DNA from: Streptomyces sp. NBC_00775
GTDB lineage: Bacteria; Actinomycetota; Actinomycetes; Streptomycetales; Streptomycetaceae
Direction of reading: 5' to 3'
Length of the DNA stretch: 64,000 bases
Assembly (NCBI RefSeq): GCF_036347135.1
Contig: NZ_CP108938.1
Location: 6,758,001 to 6,822,000 of the forward strand
The notes beneath the pieces were generated by a model. The model worked only from the letters and a program-made list of their open reading frames with translations. It was not told the DNA's origin and did not search any database. Positions within the stretch are counted from its first letter, which is position 1, and every line of letters begins with the position of its first letter. A program made the position numbers and the translations under genes. Below, piece by piece: positions 32,859 through 40,428 of the stretch.

Positions 32859-33650
32859 ATGACCGCACTCGGATTCCTCTACCCCGGTCACGCGGCCGAG
32901 GACGACTACCCGCGCATGGAGCAGCTGCTCGGCAGCGACATCCGCATGACCCTCGTCCACACGGAGATCACGGAGATCACGGAGACCAGCGAGATCACGG
33001 AGACCGGGGAGGCCGGGGACCCCGGGAAGGCCGCCCGTCGCGTGGACGCGCTCCGCGAGATGGGCTCGGCGGACCGGCTCGCCGCGGGCGTCGAGGAGCT
33101 GCGCCTCTCGGGTGCCGAAGCGGTGGTGTGGGCCTGTACCAGCGGCAGCTTCGTGTACGGCTGGCAGGGCGCCCACGAGCAGATCCGCGGCCTTGCCCGG
33201 GCCGCGGGGCTGCCTGCCTCCTCCACGTCGCTCGGTTTCGCGCACGCGGTACGGGAGATCGGGGCGCGGCGGGTCGCGGTCGCGGCGACGTATGGGGATG
33301 AGGTGGCTGGGCTCTTCGCGGCGTTTCTGGGGGATGCGGGGGTGGAGGTGGCGTCGGTGCGTGGTGCCGGCGGCGGCGGGAGGGGGGCGGCGGAGGTCGC
33401 GAGCTGGGGCTACGACCAGATCCTCGCCCTGGCCCGGGCGGCCGACCATCCGGACGCGGCGGCGCTTCTCCTCCCCGACACCGCCCTCCACACGGTCTCC
33501 CACCTCCCCGCCCTCGAAAAGGCCCTCTCCAAACCGGTCCTCACCGCCAACCAGGTAACCGCCTGGGAGGCCCTCCGCCTCTCCGCCCGCCGCGTCAACG
33601 CTCCGCGCCTCGGCACCCTCTTCACCAAGGAACCCCTCGTGCAGGTGTAG
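32859..33650 (+). CDS. Asp/Glu racemase-fold enzyme (maleate isomerase/EutA-like)
   Basis: 263 residues, ATG behind AGGAAGG. Shows the first catalytic Cys93 in WACTSGSFVYG and the phosphate-like loop STSLGFAHAV. The second catalytic position, Cys in true racemases and maleate isomerases, appears as LLLPDTALHT with no Cys. That fits the arylmalonate-decarboxylase or EutA branch rather than a two-Cys racemase. EutA-like proteins are found with ehu transport genes in ectoine utilisation, which matches the neighbours. Residues 36-51 are an unusual Glu-Ile-Thr repeat (EITEITETSEITETGE) that looks like an expansion inside an otherwise conserved fold. Confidence 0.75.
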   Translation: MTALGFLYPGHAAEDDYPRMEQLLGSDIRMTLVHTEITEITETSEITETGEAGDPGKAARRVDALREMGSADRLAAGVEELRLSGAEAVVWACTSGSFVYGWQGAHEQIRGLARAAGLPASSTSLGFAHAVREIGARRVAVAATYGDEVAGLFAAFLGDAGVEVASVRGAGGGGRGAAEVASWGYDQILALARAADHPDAAALLLPDTALHTVSHLPALEKALSKPVLTANQVTAWEALRLSARRVNAPRLGTLFTKEPLVQV

Positions 33651-33704
33651 CCGGTGGGGGTGGGTCGGGGTGGTGTTTCGGCTGCGGGCCGGTGGGGGTT
33701 GCTC

Positions 33705-33775
33705 GCGCAGTTCCCCGCGCCCCTTAAGGCGCCTGGGGCGGGCCGGCGGTTGTTCAGGGGCGCGGGGAACTGCGC
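33705..33775. repeat. dispersed inverted repeat, copy pair C
   Basis: GCGCAGTTCCCCGCGCCCCT (33705-33724) and its exact complement (33756-33775) surround a 31-base loop. The similarity continues outward, with GCTGCGGG...GTGGGGG left and CCCCCAC...CCCGCAGC right, so the full inverted repeat spans about 33681-33800. It fills the gap after the racemase-fold gene (33651-33932) and no gene is seen there. Probable terminator. Confidence 0.82.
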
Positions 33776-33932
33776 GCCCAGCCCCCACCCACCCGCAGCC
33801 GATGAACGACCCAGGGGGGCTGGGGGCGAAGAACCCCCGAGGTCAGCCCCTGTGCCGGGTGCCCGGGAATAACCGGGGACTGCCTCCTGTTCTCCCCGCG
33901 GACGCGCCACGCACAAACCGCAGGAGGCACTG

Positions 33933-35042
33933 GTGAGCGAGACGGACGAGATCCGAGGCAAGGCGGAGGGCACCGCGCCGGTACCCCTCTCCGTACTGGA
34001 CCTGGTCACAGTCGGCGCAGGCCGCACCGCCACCGACGCCCTGCACACCAGCGTCAAACTCTCCCGCCTCGCAGAGTCCCGCGGCTTCCACCGCTACTGG
34101 GTGGCCGAGCACCACTCGATGCCGGGCGTGGCATCGTCCTCGCCCGCCGTGATCCTCGCCCACCTCGCCGCCCACACCACCCGCATCCGCCTGGGCTCGG
34201 GCGGAGTCATGCTCCCCAACCACGCCCCCCTGGTCATCGCGGAGCAGTTCGGCACCCTGGAGGCGATGGCGCCGGGCCGCATCGACCTGGGCCTGGGCCG
34301 AGCCCCGGGCACGGACGGTGCGACCGCAGCCGCCCTGCGCCGCACCGAGCGCCTGGGCGAAGGTGCCGACGACTTCCCCGAGCAGCTCGCGGAGCTCACC
34401 CGCTTCCTGGACGACGACTTCCCCGACGGTCACCCCTACGCCCGCATCCACGCGGTCCCCGGCCCCGTCCAGTCGACCTCCCCCGGCGGCGTACAGTCCC
34501 CGCACCGGCCCCCGGTCTGGCTGCTCGGCTCCTCCGGTTTCAGTGCCCGCCTCGCCGGAATCCTGGGCCTCCCGTTCGCCTTCGCCCACCACTTCTCGGC
34601 CCAGAACACGGTCCCGGCGCTGGACCTCTACCGCGAGTCCTTCCGGCCGAGCGCCGTGCTGGCCGCCCCGTACGCCCTCATCGGCGTCTCCGCCCTCGCC
34701 ACCGACGACGAGAAGGAGGCCCGCCGCCAGGTCCTGGCCGCCGCCCTGAACATGGTCCGCCTGCGCACCGGCCGCCCGGGTCTCGTCCCGACGCCCGAGG
34801 AGGCGGAGGCGTACGAATTCAGCCCCATGGAGCGGGAGTTCATCAACACCTGGAACTCCAACGTCATCCACGGCACCGCGGACGAGGTCCGCTCCGGCCT
34901 CGACGACCTGCAGAAGCGCACCGGCGCCGACGAGTTGATGATCACGGGCAACGCCCACAGCGGCGACGTACGCCTGCGTTCCTACGAACTCATCGCGGAC
35001 GCCTACGGGTTGCCGAAGGCCCCGACGACCGAGGCCCGGTAG
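33933..35042 (+). CDS. LLM-class flavin-dependent oxidoreductase (MsnO8-type)
   Basis: 369 residues from GTG 33933, eight bases after AGGAGG. Bacterial-luciferase-like fold: VLDLVTVGAGRTATDAL, FHRYWVAEHHSMPGVASSSP (the AEHH motif), IRLGSGGVMLPNHAPL and GRIDLGLGRAPGTD. The AEHH plus GGVMLPNHAPL pattern is that of the MsnO8 group. These FMNH2-using monooxygenases or reductases act on varied small molecules. Substrate unknown; single-gene transcript by layout. Confidence 0.87.
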   Translation: MSETDEIRGKAEGTAPVPLSVLDLVTVGAGRTATDALHTSVKLSRLAESRGFHRYWVAEHHSMPGVASSSPAVILAHLAAHTTRIRLGSGGVMLPNHAPLVIAEQFGTLEAMAPGRIDLGLGRAPGTDGATAAALRRTERLGEGADDFPEQLAELTRFLDDDFPDGHPYARIHAVPGPVQSTSPGGVQSPHRPPVWLLGSSGFSARLAGILGLPFAFAHHFSAQNTVPALDLYRESFRPSAVLAAPYALIGVSALATDDEKEARRQVLAAALNMVRLRTGRPGLVPTPEEAEAYEFSPMEREFINTWNSNVIHGTADEVRSGLDDLQKRTGADELMITGNAHSGDVRLRSYELIADAYGLPKAPTTEAR

Positions 35043-35053
35043 CCCCGGAAGCC

Positions 35054-37024
35054 TCAGGTCTGATGGCAGTCGGGCCCCGTCAATAGTGCGGAGATACGAT
35101 CCGGCGCCACCGGCCGCGAGTACAGCCAGCCCTGCCCGGTGTCGCAGCCGATGCCGCGCAGCCGGGAGGCCTGGGAGGCGGTCTCCACACACTCGGCGGT
35201 GACCGTCAGGCCCAGCCGGTGGGCGAGTTGGATGAGGGCCTCGACGATGACCTCGTCGGCGGGGTTGGGGTGGGCGGACGTGCCGTCGGCGTTCTCGTAC
35301 TGGAAGCCCCGTACGAAGGAGCCGTCCAGCTTCAGGACGGAGACCGGGAGACGGCTGAGGTAGGCCAGGTTCGAGTAACCGGTGCCGAAGTCGTCGATCG
35401 CGATGCGTACGCCCATGTCGCTGAGCGCTTGCAGGGCTTGCAGCGGCCGCCCTGCCGAGCCCATCACCGCCGACTCCGTCAGCTCCAGCTGGAGGAGGTG
35501 CGGGTCGAGGCCGGTCTCCGCGAGGATCTCCGCCACGTCGGCCACCAGGTCGGAGTCCCAGACCTGGCGCACCGCCACGTTCACACTGACGAAGATCGGC
35601 GGTGCGTCCGGGTGGTCCAGCTGCCAGCTGCGGGCCTGCCGGCAGGCGGTGGCCAGCACCCAGCGGCCGAGCTGCACGATCGAACCGTCTTCCTCGGCCA
35701 ATCCGATGAACCGATTCGGCGTCAGCGTTCCGAACTGCGGATGATTCCAGCGGACGAGGGCTTCGACCCCGCGCACCCCGCCGTCCTCCATGCCCACCAA
35801 CGGCTGGTACTCCAGCGCGAACTCGCCGCGCTCGACGGCCGCGCGGAGGGTGGAGGAGAGGGCCTGGCGGGTCATGCGGTGGGCGTTGCGCTCCGGGTCG
35901 AAGAGGGTCCAGCGGCCCTTGCCGTCGGCCTTCGCCCAGTACAGCGTCGTGTCTGCGGCCTGCATCAGACCGGTCGCGCTGGTTCCGGCGGCGCGCCGCT
36001 CGACGACCCCGATGGACGCGGAGAGGGACAGCCGCTGACCGGAGAGGTCGAAGGGGGCCTGGAGGGCCTTCAGGACGGAGTCGGCGAGGTCCGCCAACTG
36101 GTCCGTCCCCGTGGAGTCCTCGACGAGGAGCGCGAACTCGTCGCCGCCGAGTCTCGCCACCAGGGGAGTGGCGGCTCTCGCGTAACCCGCCTCGTCGGCG
36201 CAGCGTGTCAGGCGTTCGGCGACGGCCGAGAGCAGCCGGTCCCCGACGCGGTGGCCGAGCGTGTCGTTGACCGCCTTGAAGCCGTCCAGGTCCAGATAGC
36301 AGAGCCCGATCCGGCCGGTGCCGCCCTCCTCGTACGCCTCCGCCTCCAGGGCGGCCGAGAGGCGCTCGAAGAACAGGGTGCGGTTGGGCAGCCGGGTCAC
36401 CGGGTCGTGCATCTGCAAGTGGCGCAGCCGCGCCTGGAGTTCACGGCGGGCGCTGATGTCGGCGACGGACAGCAGGACCGCCTGCTCCTGCGGGGGCAGC
36501 GGCGCCACGGTGATCTGGACCCAGAGCGAGTGGCCGTCGGGATGCTTGAGGCGGCGGGTGCAGCGCAGCCGGGCCTGCCGGCCGCGCAGTACCTCGCGGT
36601 ACGAGTGCCAGGTGCGGGCGTCGGAGGCCAGGTCCACCAGATCGGCGGCGATCCGCCCGGCCAGCGCGTCCGCGCCGGGACCGAGCAGCGCGCCCAGTGA
36701 CTCGTTGGCGGTGACGACGAGTCCCTCGCGGTCGACGACCGCCATGGCGAGCGGCGCCGTGGCGAAGGCCGCCTGGAAGGTACGGGGTGACGCTCCGTCG
36801 GATGCGGGCGTGTCGGGTGGCGTCCCGGCCGGGACATCGGTTGCGGCGTACGGCTCTGGAGGCGTGTCGGCAGAGGCGTACGGGTCTGGAGATGACCCTG
36901 GGGCGATCGACACACCGGGAGGCGCCCCGGCGTACATACGAGGAGATGTGCCGATGTGACGCTCTGTGACGGCCGACCGGACGAGATCTGCCGTGGGCAC
37001 CGGCCCTTCGGACGTTCCGCTCAC
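35054..37024 (-). CDS. cdgA: PAS-GGDEF-EAL cyclic-di-GMP enzyme (probable CdgA)
   Basis: 656 residues from GTG 37024 behind GGGAG. A PAS domain at about 80-200 (FATAPLAMAVVDREGLVV) is followed by GGDEF at about 210-370 and EAL at about 385-640. The cyclase motif is intact (RLGGDEFAL), with no RxxD inhibitory site just upstream. The phosphodiesterase motif is intact too (VEALVRW), with the expected ELTESAVM, DDFGTGYSNL, KLDGSFV and AECVET. It therefore may both make and break c-di-GMP. No membrane helix. The architecture and its place some 15 kb from the csl cluster match the BldD-controlled CdgA of S. coelicolor (SCO2817, by recollection), which affects development. Confidence 0.85.
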   Translation of the reverse strand: MSGTSEGPVPTADLVRSAVTERHIGTSPRMYAGAPPGVSIAPGSSPDPYASADTPPEPYAATDVPAGTPPDTPASDGASPRTFQAAFATAPLAMAVVDREGLVVTANESLGALLGPGADALAGRIAADLVDLASDARTWHSYREVLRGRQARLRCTRRLKHPDGHSLWVQITVAPLPPQEQAVLLSVADISARRELQARLRHLQMHDPVTRLPNRTLFFERLSAALEAEAYEEGGTGRIGLCYLDLDGFKAVNDTLGHRVGDRLLSAVAERLTRCADEAGYARAATPLVARLGGDEFALLVEDSTGTDQLADLADSVLKALQAPFDLSGQRLSLSASIGVVERRAAGTSATGLMQAADTTLYWAKADGKGRWTLFDPERNAHRMTRQALSSTLRAAVERGEFALEYQPLVGMEDGGVRGVEALVRWNHPQFGTLTPNRFIGLAEEDGSIVQLGRWVLATACRQARSWQLDHPDAPPIFVSVNVAVRQVWDSDLVADVAEILAETGLDPHLLQLELTESAVMGSAGRPLQALQALSDMGVRIAIDDFGTGYSNLAYLSRLPVSVLKLDGSFVRGFQYENADGTSAHPNPADEVIVEALIQLAHRLGLTVTAECVETASQASRLRGIGCDTGQGWLYSRPVAPDRISALLTGPDCHQT

Positions 37025-37377
37025 CGCTCGCTCCCGCAGTGCACTCGTTCTTCGTATGGGTTCTCGGGGTGGTCGGCCGGTGATGGACGGCCGCACAAGC
37101 CGTGTCCGTGCAGGAAAGTGTGCCGATCATAGAGGGTGGCCTCGGGGAGTTGCAGCCACTGTCCAGTGTCCCGGAACAACGGCCTCTTCTGACAGATCGT
37201 TTCTGCCTGCATCTGGACGGGTTCCCTCCCCCGCCGATCGGCTGTGACGTTCCGTGAGTGTTCGGGGTGTCGGCCCCGCGTGGCCCCTCACTCTTCTGGT
37301 GCAGACAAACAGGGCGAAGCGTGACGAACTCACACAGGCTGAGTGCGGTGTCCTGAAAACCGCATCCGGAGGTCGAC
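37025..37377. other. divergent promoter region of cdgA and M6 protease gene
   Basis: 353 bases with no supported gene. It contains TGACGTTCCGTGAGTG near 37245-37262, GTGACGAACTCAC at 37321-37333 and the BldD-box-like sequence at 37329-37343. Several AT-richer islands (near 37185-37205) may be promoters. It drives both cdgA (left) and the protease (right). Confidence 0.5.
37329..37343. promoter_or_regulatory. BldD-box-like sequence
   Basis: CTCACACAGGCTGAG matches 8 of the 9 fixed positions of the BldD consensus nTnACnC(A/T)GnGTnAn; only the second-half G is changed to C. cdgA is a known BldD target in S. coelicolor. This box lies nearer the protease start (35 bases) than the cdgA start (305 bases). 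Confidence 0.4.
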
Positions 37378-38916
37378 GTGCCGCGTCCGCTGCCCCTGAG
37401 GGGTCTCGCCCGTGAGGCCCTGCGGGGTTGCACTCGTGAGGCTTTGCCGGGTGTGGCGCGTGCGGCTTTGTTGGGTGTGGCGCGTGAGGCCTTTCGGGGT
37501 CTGGCGCGTGACGGGGCGCCGCGCCGGCGCCGCACCGCGGCCGTGTTCACCTCGGTGACCGCGCTCGCCGCGACCTGCCTGATGCCGGGCCCCGCACTCG
37601 CCGAACCCCGCTTGGCCTCATGTGCCCTCACACGGACCGACGCACACCACTCGGAGGGCGTCGACACCTGGAACTCCGCCTATGTGCGCCCCAATCACCC
37701 CCTCGACGCGGTGCTGGTCTTCTTGTCCTTCCCGGATTCGGCGCCGCGGACCACTCCGGCGGAACTGACCTCCGACTACTTCCCGGCCACCAGCCAGTTC
37801 TTCGCGCGTGCCTCGTACGGCAAGTTCACGGTGCGCCCGCATGCCCAGCACGACTGGATCCGGATGCCGCACACCTCCACGTCGTACGCCATACAGCGTG
37901 ACTGGAACCCCGAACGCCGCGCCGCCTATCTGCGCGACGCGCTCACCGCCGCCGACAAGCGGGTCGACTTCTCGCGCTACGACATCGTCTACTTCGTGGC
38001 CGATCCGGACGCCCCGGGCGTCGACTCGGACGCCACGAAGGTGGTCAACCTCGACACGCCGCTGCGCGCCGACGGCAAGGACATCAGCCGCGTGGTCACG
38101 GTCTTCGAGAAGCATCCGCCGGACCGCCTCGTCCTCGCCCACGAGACCGGCCACGTCTTCGACCTGCCCGATCTCTACCACCGCCCCTCCGACGGCAAGG
38201 GTGACTGGGACACCTACGTCGGCGACTGGGACCTCATGGGCAGCCAGTTCGGGCTGGCCCCCGACCTGTTCGGCTGGCACAAGTGGAAGCTCGGCTGGCT
38301 GGAACCGCGCCAGGTGGCGTGCGTACGGGGCGCCGGCGCCACGCGGCTGACGCTTGAGCCGCTGGGGTCGGGGGAGGGCGGTTCCGGTTCCGGGACGGGT
38401 ACGGCCGGTGCGGGAGCCTCCGGTGCGGGTGCCTCCGGCTCGTCCGGCTCTTCTGGCTCGGGCGTGTCGTCCGGCTCGGGCGTGTCGGGTGGCACGGGTG
38501 TTCGGTCATACGACTCGGGCGTGTCGGATGTGGCGGGTGGTGTGCCGTCGTACGGGTCGAGTGAACAGATGTTCGGTTCTGGGCGGGGCACCAAGCTGGC
38601 GGTGGTCCGTACCGGTCCCGACAGCGTGGTCGCCTTCGAGGCGCGCGGCCCGGCGGGCAACGACGACTCGACGTGCACGCAGGGCATCCTCGTCTACCGC
38701 GTCCGCAGCGAGGCCGAGTCGGGCGGCGGCCCGATCGAGGTCCTCGACGCGCACCCCCACTCCGAGTCCTGCTGGGAGGGCTCGGTCTACCCGGCACTCG
38801 CGGACGCGCCCGTGGCACTCGGGGAGACGTACACGGTGCCCGGCGAGAACGTCCGGATCGAGGTGGACGACCGCACGGCTTCCGGGGCGTGGACGGTGAA
38901 GATCACGACAGGCTGA
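37378..38916 (+). CDS. M6-type secreted metalloprotease with repeated N-terminus
   Basis: 512 residues from GTG 37378, seven bases after GGAGG. Zinc motif H255-E-T-G-H259 (LAHETGHVFDLPDLYH) and the FARASYGKF region mark an M6 (immune-inhibitor-like) protease. Catalytic Glu256 is present. A signal peptide (RRRRTAAVFTSV...PALA) lies at about 48-75 and is preceded by an unusual 47-residue cytoplasmic extension made of five 8-residue units (GLAREALR, GCTREALP, GVARAALL, GVAREAFR, GLARDGAP). A Gly/Ser-rich insertion (about 330-395) interrupts the domain that follows. It diverges from cdgA. Degrades extracellular proteins, possibly during development (inference). Confidence 0.82.
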   Translation: MPRPLPLRGLAREALRGCTREALPGVARAALLGVAREAFRGLARDGAPRRRRTAAVFTSVTALAATCLMPGPALAEPRLASCALTRTDAHHSEGVDTWNSAYVRPNHPLDAVLVFLSFPDSAPRTTPAELTSDYFPATSQFFARASYGKFTVRPHAQHDWIRMPHTSTSYAIQRDWNPERRAAYLRDALTAADKRVDFSRYDIVYFVADPDAPGVDSDATKVVNLDTPLRADGKDISRVVTVFEKHPPDRLVLAHETGHVFDLPDLYHRPSDGKGDWDTYVGDWDLMGSQFGLAPDLFGWHKWKLGWLEPRQVACVRGAGATRLTLEPLGSGEGGSGSGTGTAGAGASGAGASGSSGSSGSGVSSGSGVSGGTGVRSYDSGVSDVAGGVPSYGSSEQMFGSGRGTKLAVVRTGPDSVVAFEARGPAGNDDSTCTQGILVYRVRSEAESGGGPIEVLDAHPHSESCWEGSVYPALADAPVALGETYTVPGENVRIEVDDRTASGAWTVKITTG

Positions 38917-38955
38917 GCCCTGGGGTATCTGGCGACTGCGGTCACGCGGCGAAGC

Positions 38956-39031
38956 CGTGCGGAAATGACGATGGCGTGCGGAAATGACGATGGCGTGCGG
39001 AAGTAGCGATGCCGCACGGAAATGACGATGG
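38956..39031 (+). repeat. four tandem 19-bp units
   Basis: CGTGCGGAAATGACGATGG is exact at 38956-38974 and 38975-38993, with degenerate copies at 38994-39012 and 39013-39031. It starts 40 bases after the protease stop and runs into the terminator hairpin of tRNA-Lys copy 3. Tandem drift suggests slippage. No protein-coding role. Confidence 0.8.
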
Positions 39032-39071
39032 CGAGGCCGGTTCGCGTTTCCGCGAACTTGCCTCGCCATCG
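39026..39071. terminator. terminator 3' of tRNA-Lys copy 3
   Basis: Long hairpin: CGATGGCGAGGC...GTTCGCG-TTTC-CGCGAAC...GCCTCGCCATCG, about 19 paired bases with one symmetric internal loop, ending seven bases before the tRNA 3' end on the complementary strand. Confidence 0.8.
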
Positions 39072-39077
39072 CTAGCG

Positions 39078-39151
39078 TGCGCCGCCAGGGACTCGAACCC
39101 CGGACCCGCTGATTAAGAGTCAGCTGCTCTAACCAACTGAGCTAGCGGCGC
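39078..39151 (-). tRNA. tRNA-Lys (CTT)
   Basis: Third copy of the same 74-base gene, anticodon CTT, discriminator A. Its 5' end overlaps the last ten bases of the preceding coding sequence on the same strand (39142-39151), so the mRNA and tRNA must be processed from one or from two transcripts. Confidence 0.97.
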
Positions 39152-39831
39152 CTGCTGACGTCGTAGACCTTAGCATCCTGATCGGCGGGAGGAAAAATCG
39201 ATATCCGCACCGCCACGGAGGCGGCCGCGCGGGCCGCCCGGACGGCCGCCCAGAGCATGATCTCGGGCCCGGGAAGCCAGGGGTGCCGGGTGTCGGGGGC
39301 GACGAGCCAGCGGGATTCCAGGCGGGCGGCGGCGCTGGGCCCGGTGCCGTCGGCGATCGGCGCGGGGACGGTGACCGCGTCGCCCGTACCGTGACAGAGC
39401 AGCGGCGGAACCGCCTCGCACCGCCCCACGTGCCCGGCGGCCTCCTGGTCCCCGGCGCCCCGGGAGCCCCATTCCTCCCACTCCAGGAGCGACGGCAGCC
39501 GCTGAGCCGTACCGGGCGCGGCGAACAGCAGCATCCGCCCGCGGTAGGTCGCTACCGGGCCCGAGCCCGGCCCCTCGTCCCACAGCCGGTCGAGCATCCG
39601 CCGCCCGAAGATCGCCGGAGCGTTGACGACGTCGAAGGTGCTGCCGCAGGGCAGTACGACCGGGGCGTGCGGCCGCTCCTGCCAGAGGGCGAGCGTGCTG
39701 CGCGGATGGGTTCCGGCCGAGGCGAGCCAGGTGGCGCCCTCGGAGGTGACTCCCGCGATGTCGGACCGGTGGGGCAACGGTGCGCCGGGGCCGTGGGGGA
39801 TGGTGCGTGCCGGGTTCCGTGTGCTGCTCAT
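39142..39831 (-). CDS. bifunctional DNA primase/polymerase N-terminal-domain-like protein
   Basis: 229 residues from ATG 39831. The segment SEGATWLASAGTHPRSTLALW followed by VVLPCGSTFDVVNAPA resembles the small prim-pol-like proteins common in Streptomyces. The catalytic aspartates of true prim-pol enzymes are not obvious, so activity is doubtful. The stop codon lies inside the 5' end of tRNA-Lys copy 3. Probably one transcript, with the tRNA released by RNase P. The divergent neighbour is a MerR regulator. Function unproven. Confidence 0.55.
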   Translation of the reverse strand: MSSTRNPARTIPHGPGAPLPHRSDIAGVTSEGATWLASAGTHPRSTLALWQERPHAPVVLPCGSTFDVVNAPAIFGRRMLDRLWDEGPGSGPVATYRGRMLLFAAPGTAQRLPSLLEWEEWGSRGAGDQEAAGHVGRCEAVPPLLCHGTGDAVTVPAPIADGTGPSAAARLESRWLVAPDTRHPWLPGPEIMLWAAVRAARAAASVAVRISIFPPADQDAKVYDVSRRR

Positions 39832-39920
39832 GCCGATATATCTACCGGTGGTGACCATTCCGTCTCGGAGGGTTGCCGGAAATCGAGACAGGGCGGGGTG
39901 GGGTGGAGTATCTTGCCCGG

Positions 39921-39934
39921 CTGGCATATGCCAG
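39921..39934. promoter_or_regulatory. CTGGCATATGCCAG palindrome before MerR gene
   Basis: A perfect 14-bp palindrome about 107 bases before the MerR start and 90 bases before the divergent gene. Its 12-base core also occurs upstream of the IclR gene (27017-27028). It is too short for a typical 19-bp MerR spacer site, so the binding protein is uncertain. Confidence 0.5.
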
Positions 39935-40041
39935 GGGGTGTGTGACGCTCGGGCCAAGGGGGGCGTATGCCGCCCGCCCACGTACAGTCGTTCAAGCCCT
40001 TCAAGTACTTCAAGTCTCGTGGCCGGCAGGCGAGGTGGGGA

Positions 40042-40398
40042 ATGCGGATCGGTGAACTGGCCCGGCGCACCGCGGTGAGCGAGCGGTCGTTGCGCTACTA
40101 CGAGACGCAGGGGCTGTTGCGGGCCGAACGCACGCCGGGTGGTCATCGCGACTACGGCGACTGGGCGGTGGACCGCGTCATCCGCATCCAGGCGCTCTAT
40201 GCCGCCGGCCTCTCCAGCAAGAAGATCGCCCGACTCCTCCCCTGCATGCGCGACACCGACGGCCGCCCCTCCGCGATCGCCACGCCGCGGCTGGTCGCCG
40301 ACCTCACCGCCGAACGTGACCGTATTGACCGCACGATCGCGGATCTGGTGCGGTCGCGGGAGGTGCTGGACGAGGTGATCGACGCGGCGACGGATTGA
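40042..40398 (+). CDS. MerR-family transcriptional regulator
   Basis: 118 residues from ATG 40042, behind GGTGGGGA. N-terminal winged helix MRIGELARRTAVSERSLRYY and the wing HRDYGDWAVDRV are diagnostic. A coiled-coil dimer helix at about 84-112 (LTAERDRIDRTIADLVRSRE) follows, and there is no extra ligand-binding domain. The single Cys in LLPCMRD is not a metal-site pattern, so it belongs to the small-molecule or redox group. Target unknown; it may control itself and the divergent gene. Confidence 0.87.
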   Translation: MRIGELARRTAVSERSLRYYETQGLLRAERTPGGHRDYGDWAVDRVIRIQALYAAGLSSKKIARLLPCMRDTDGRPSAIATPRLVADLTAERDRIDRTIADLVRSREVLDEVIDAATD

Positions 40399-40428
40399 GC
40401 CGTGCGCCCGTTCTGGTGGGGGCGCGCC

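Noticed and set aside
39142..39831. True prim-pol of a mobile element next to a tRNA attachment site
   Set aside because: No integrase, no attachment-site duplication, and catalytic residues are unclear. It is a chromosomal gene that only overlaps the tRNA.
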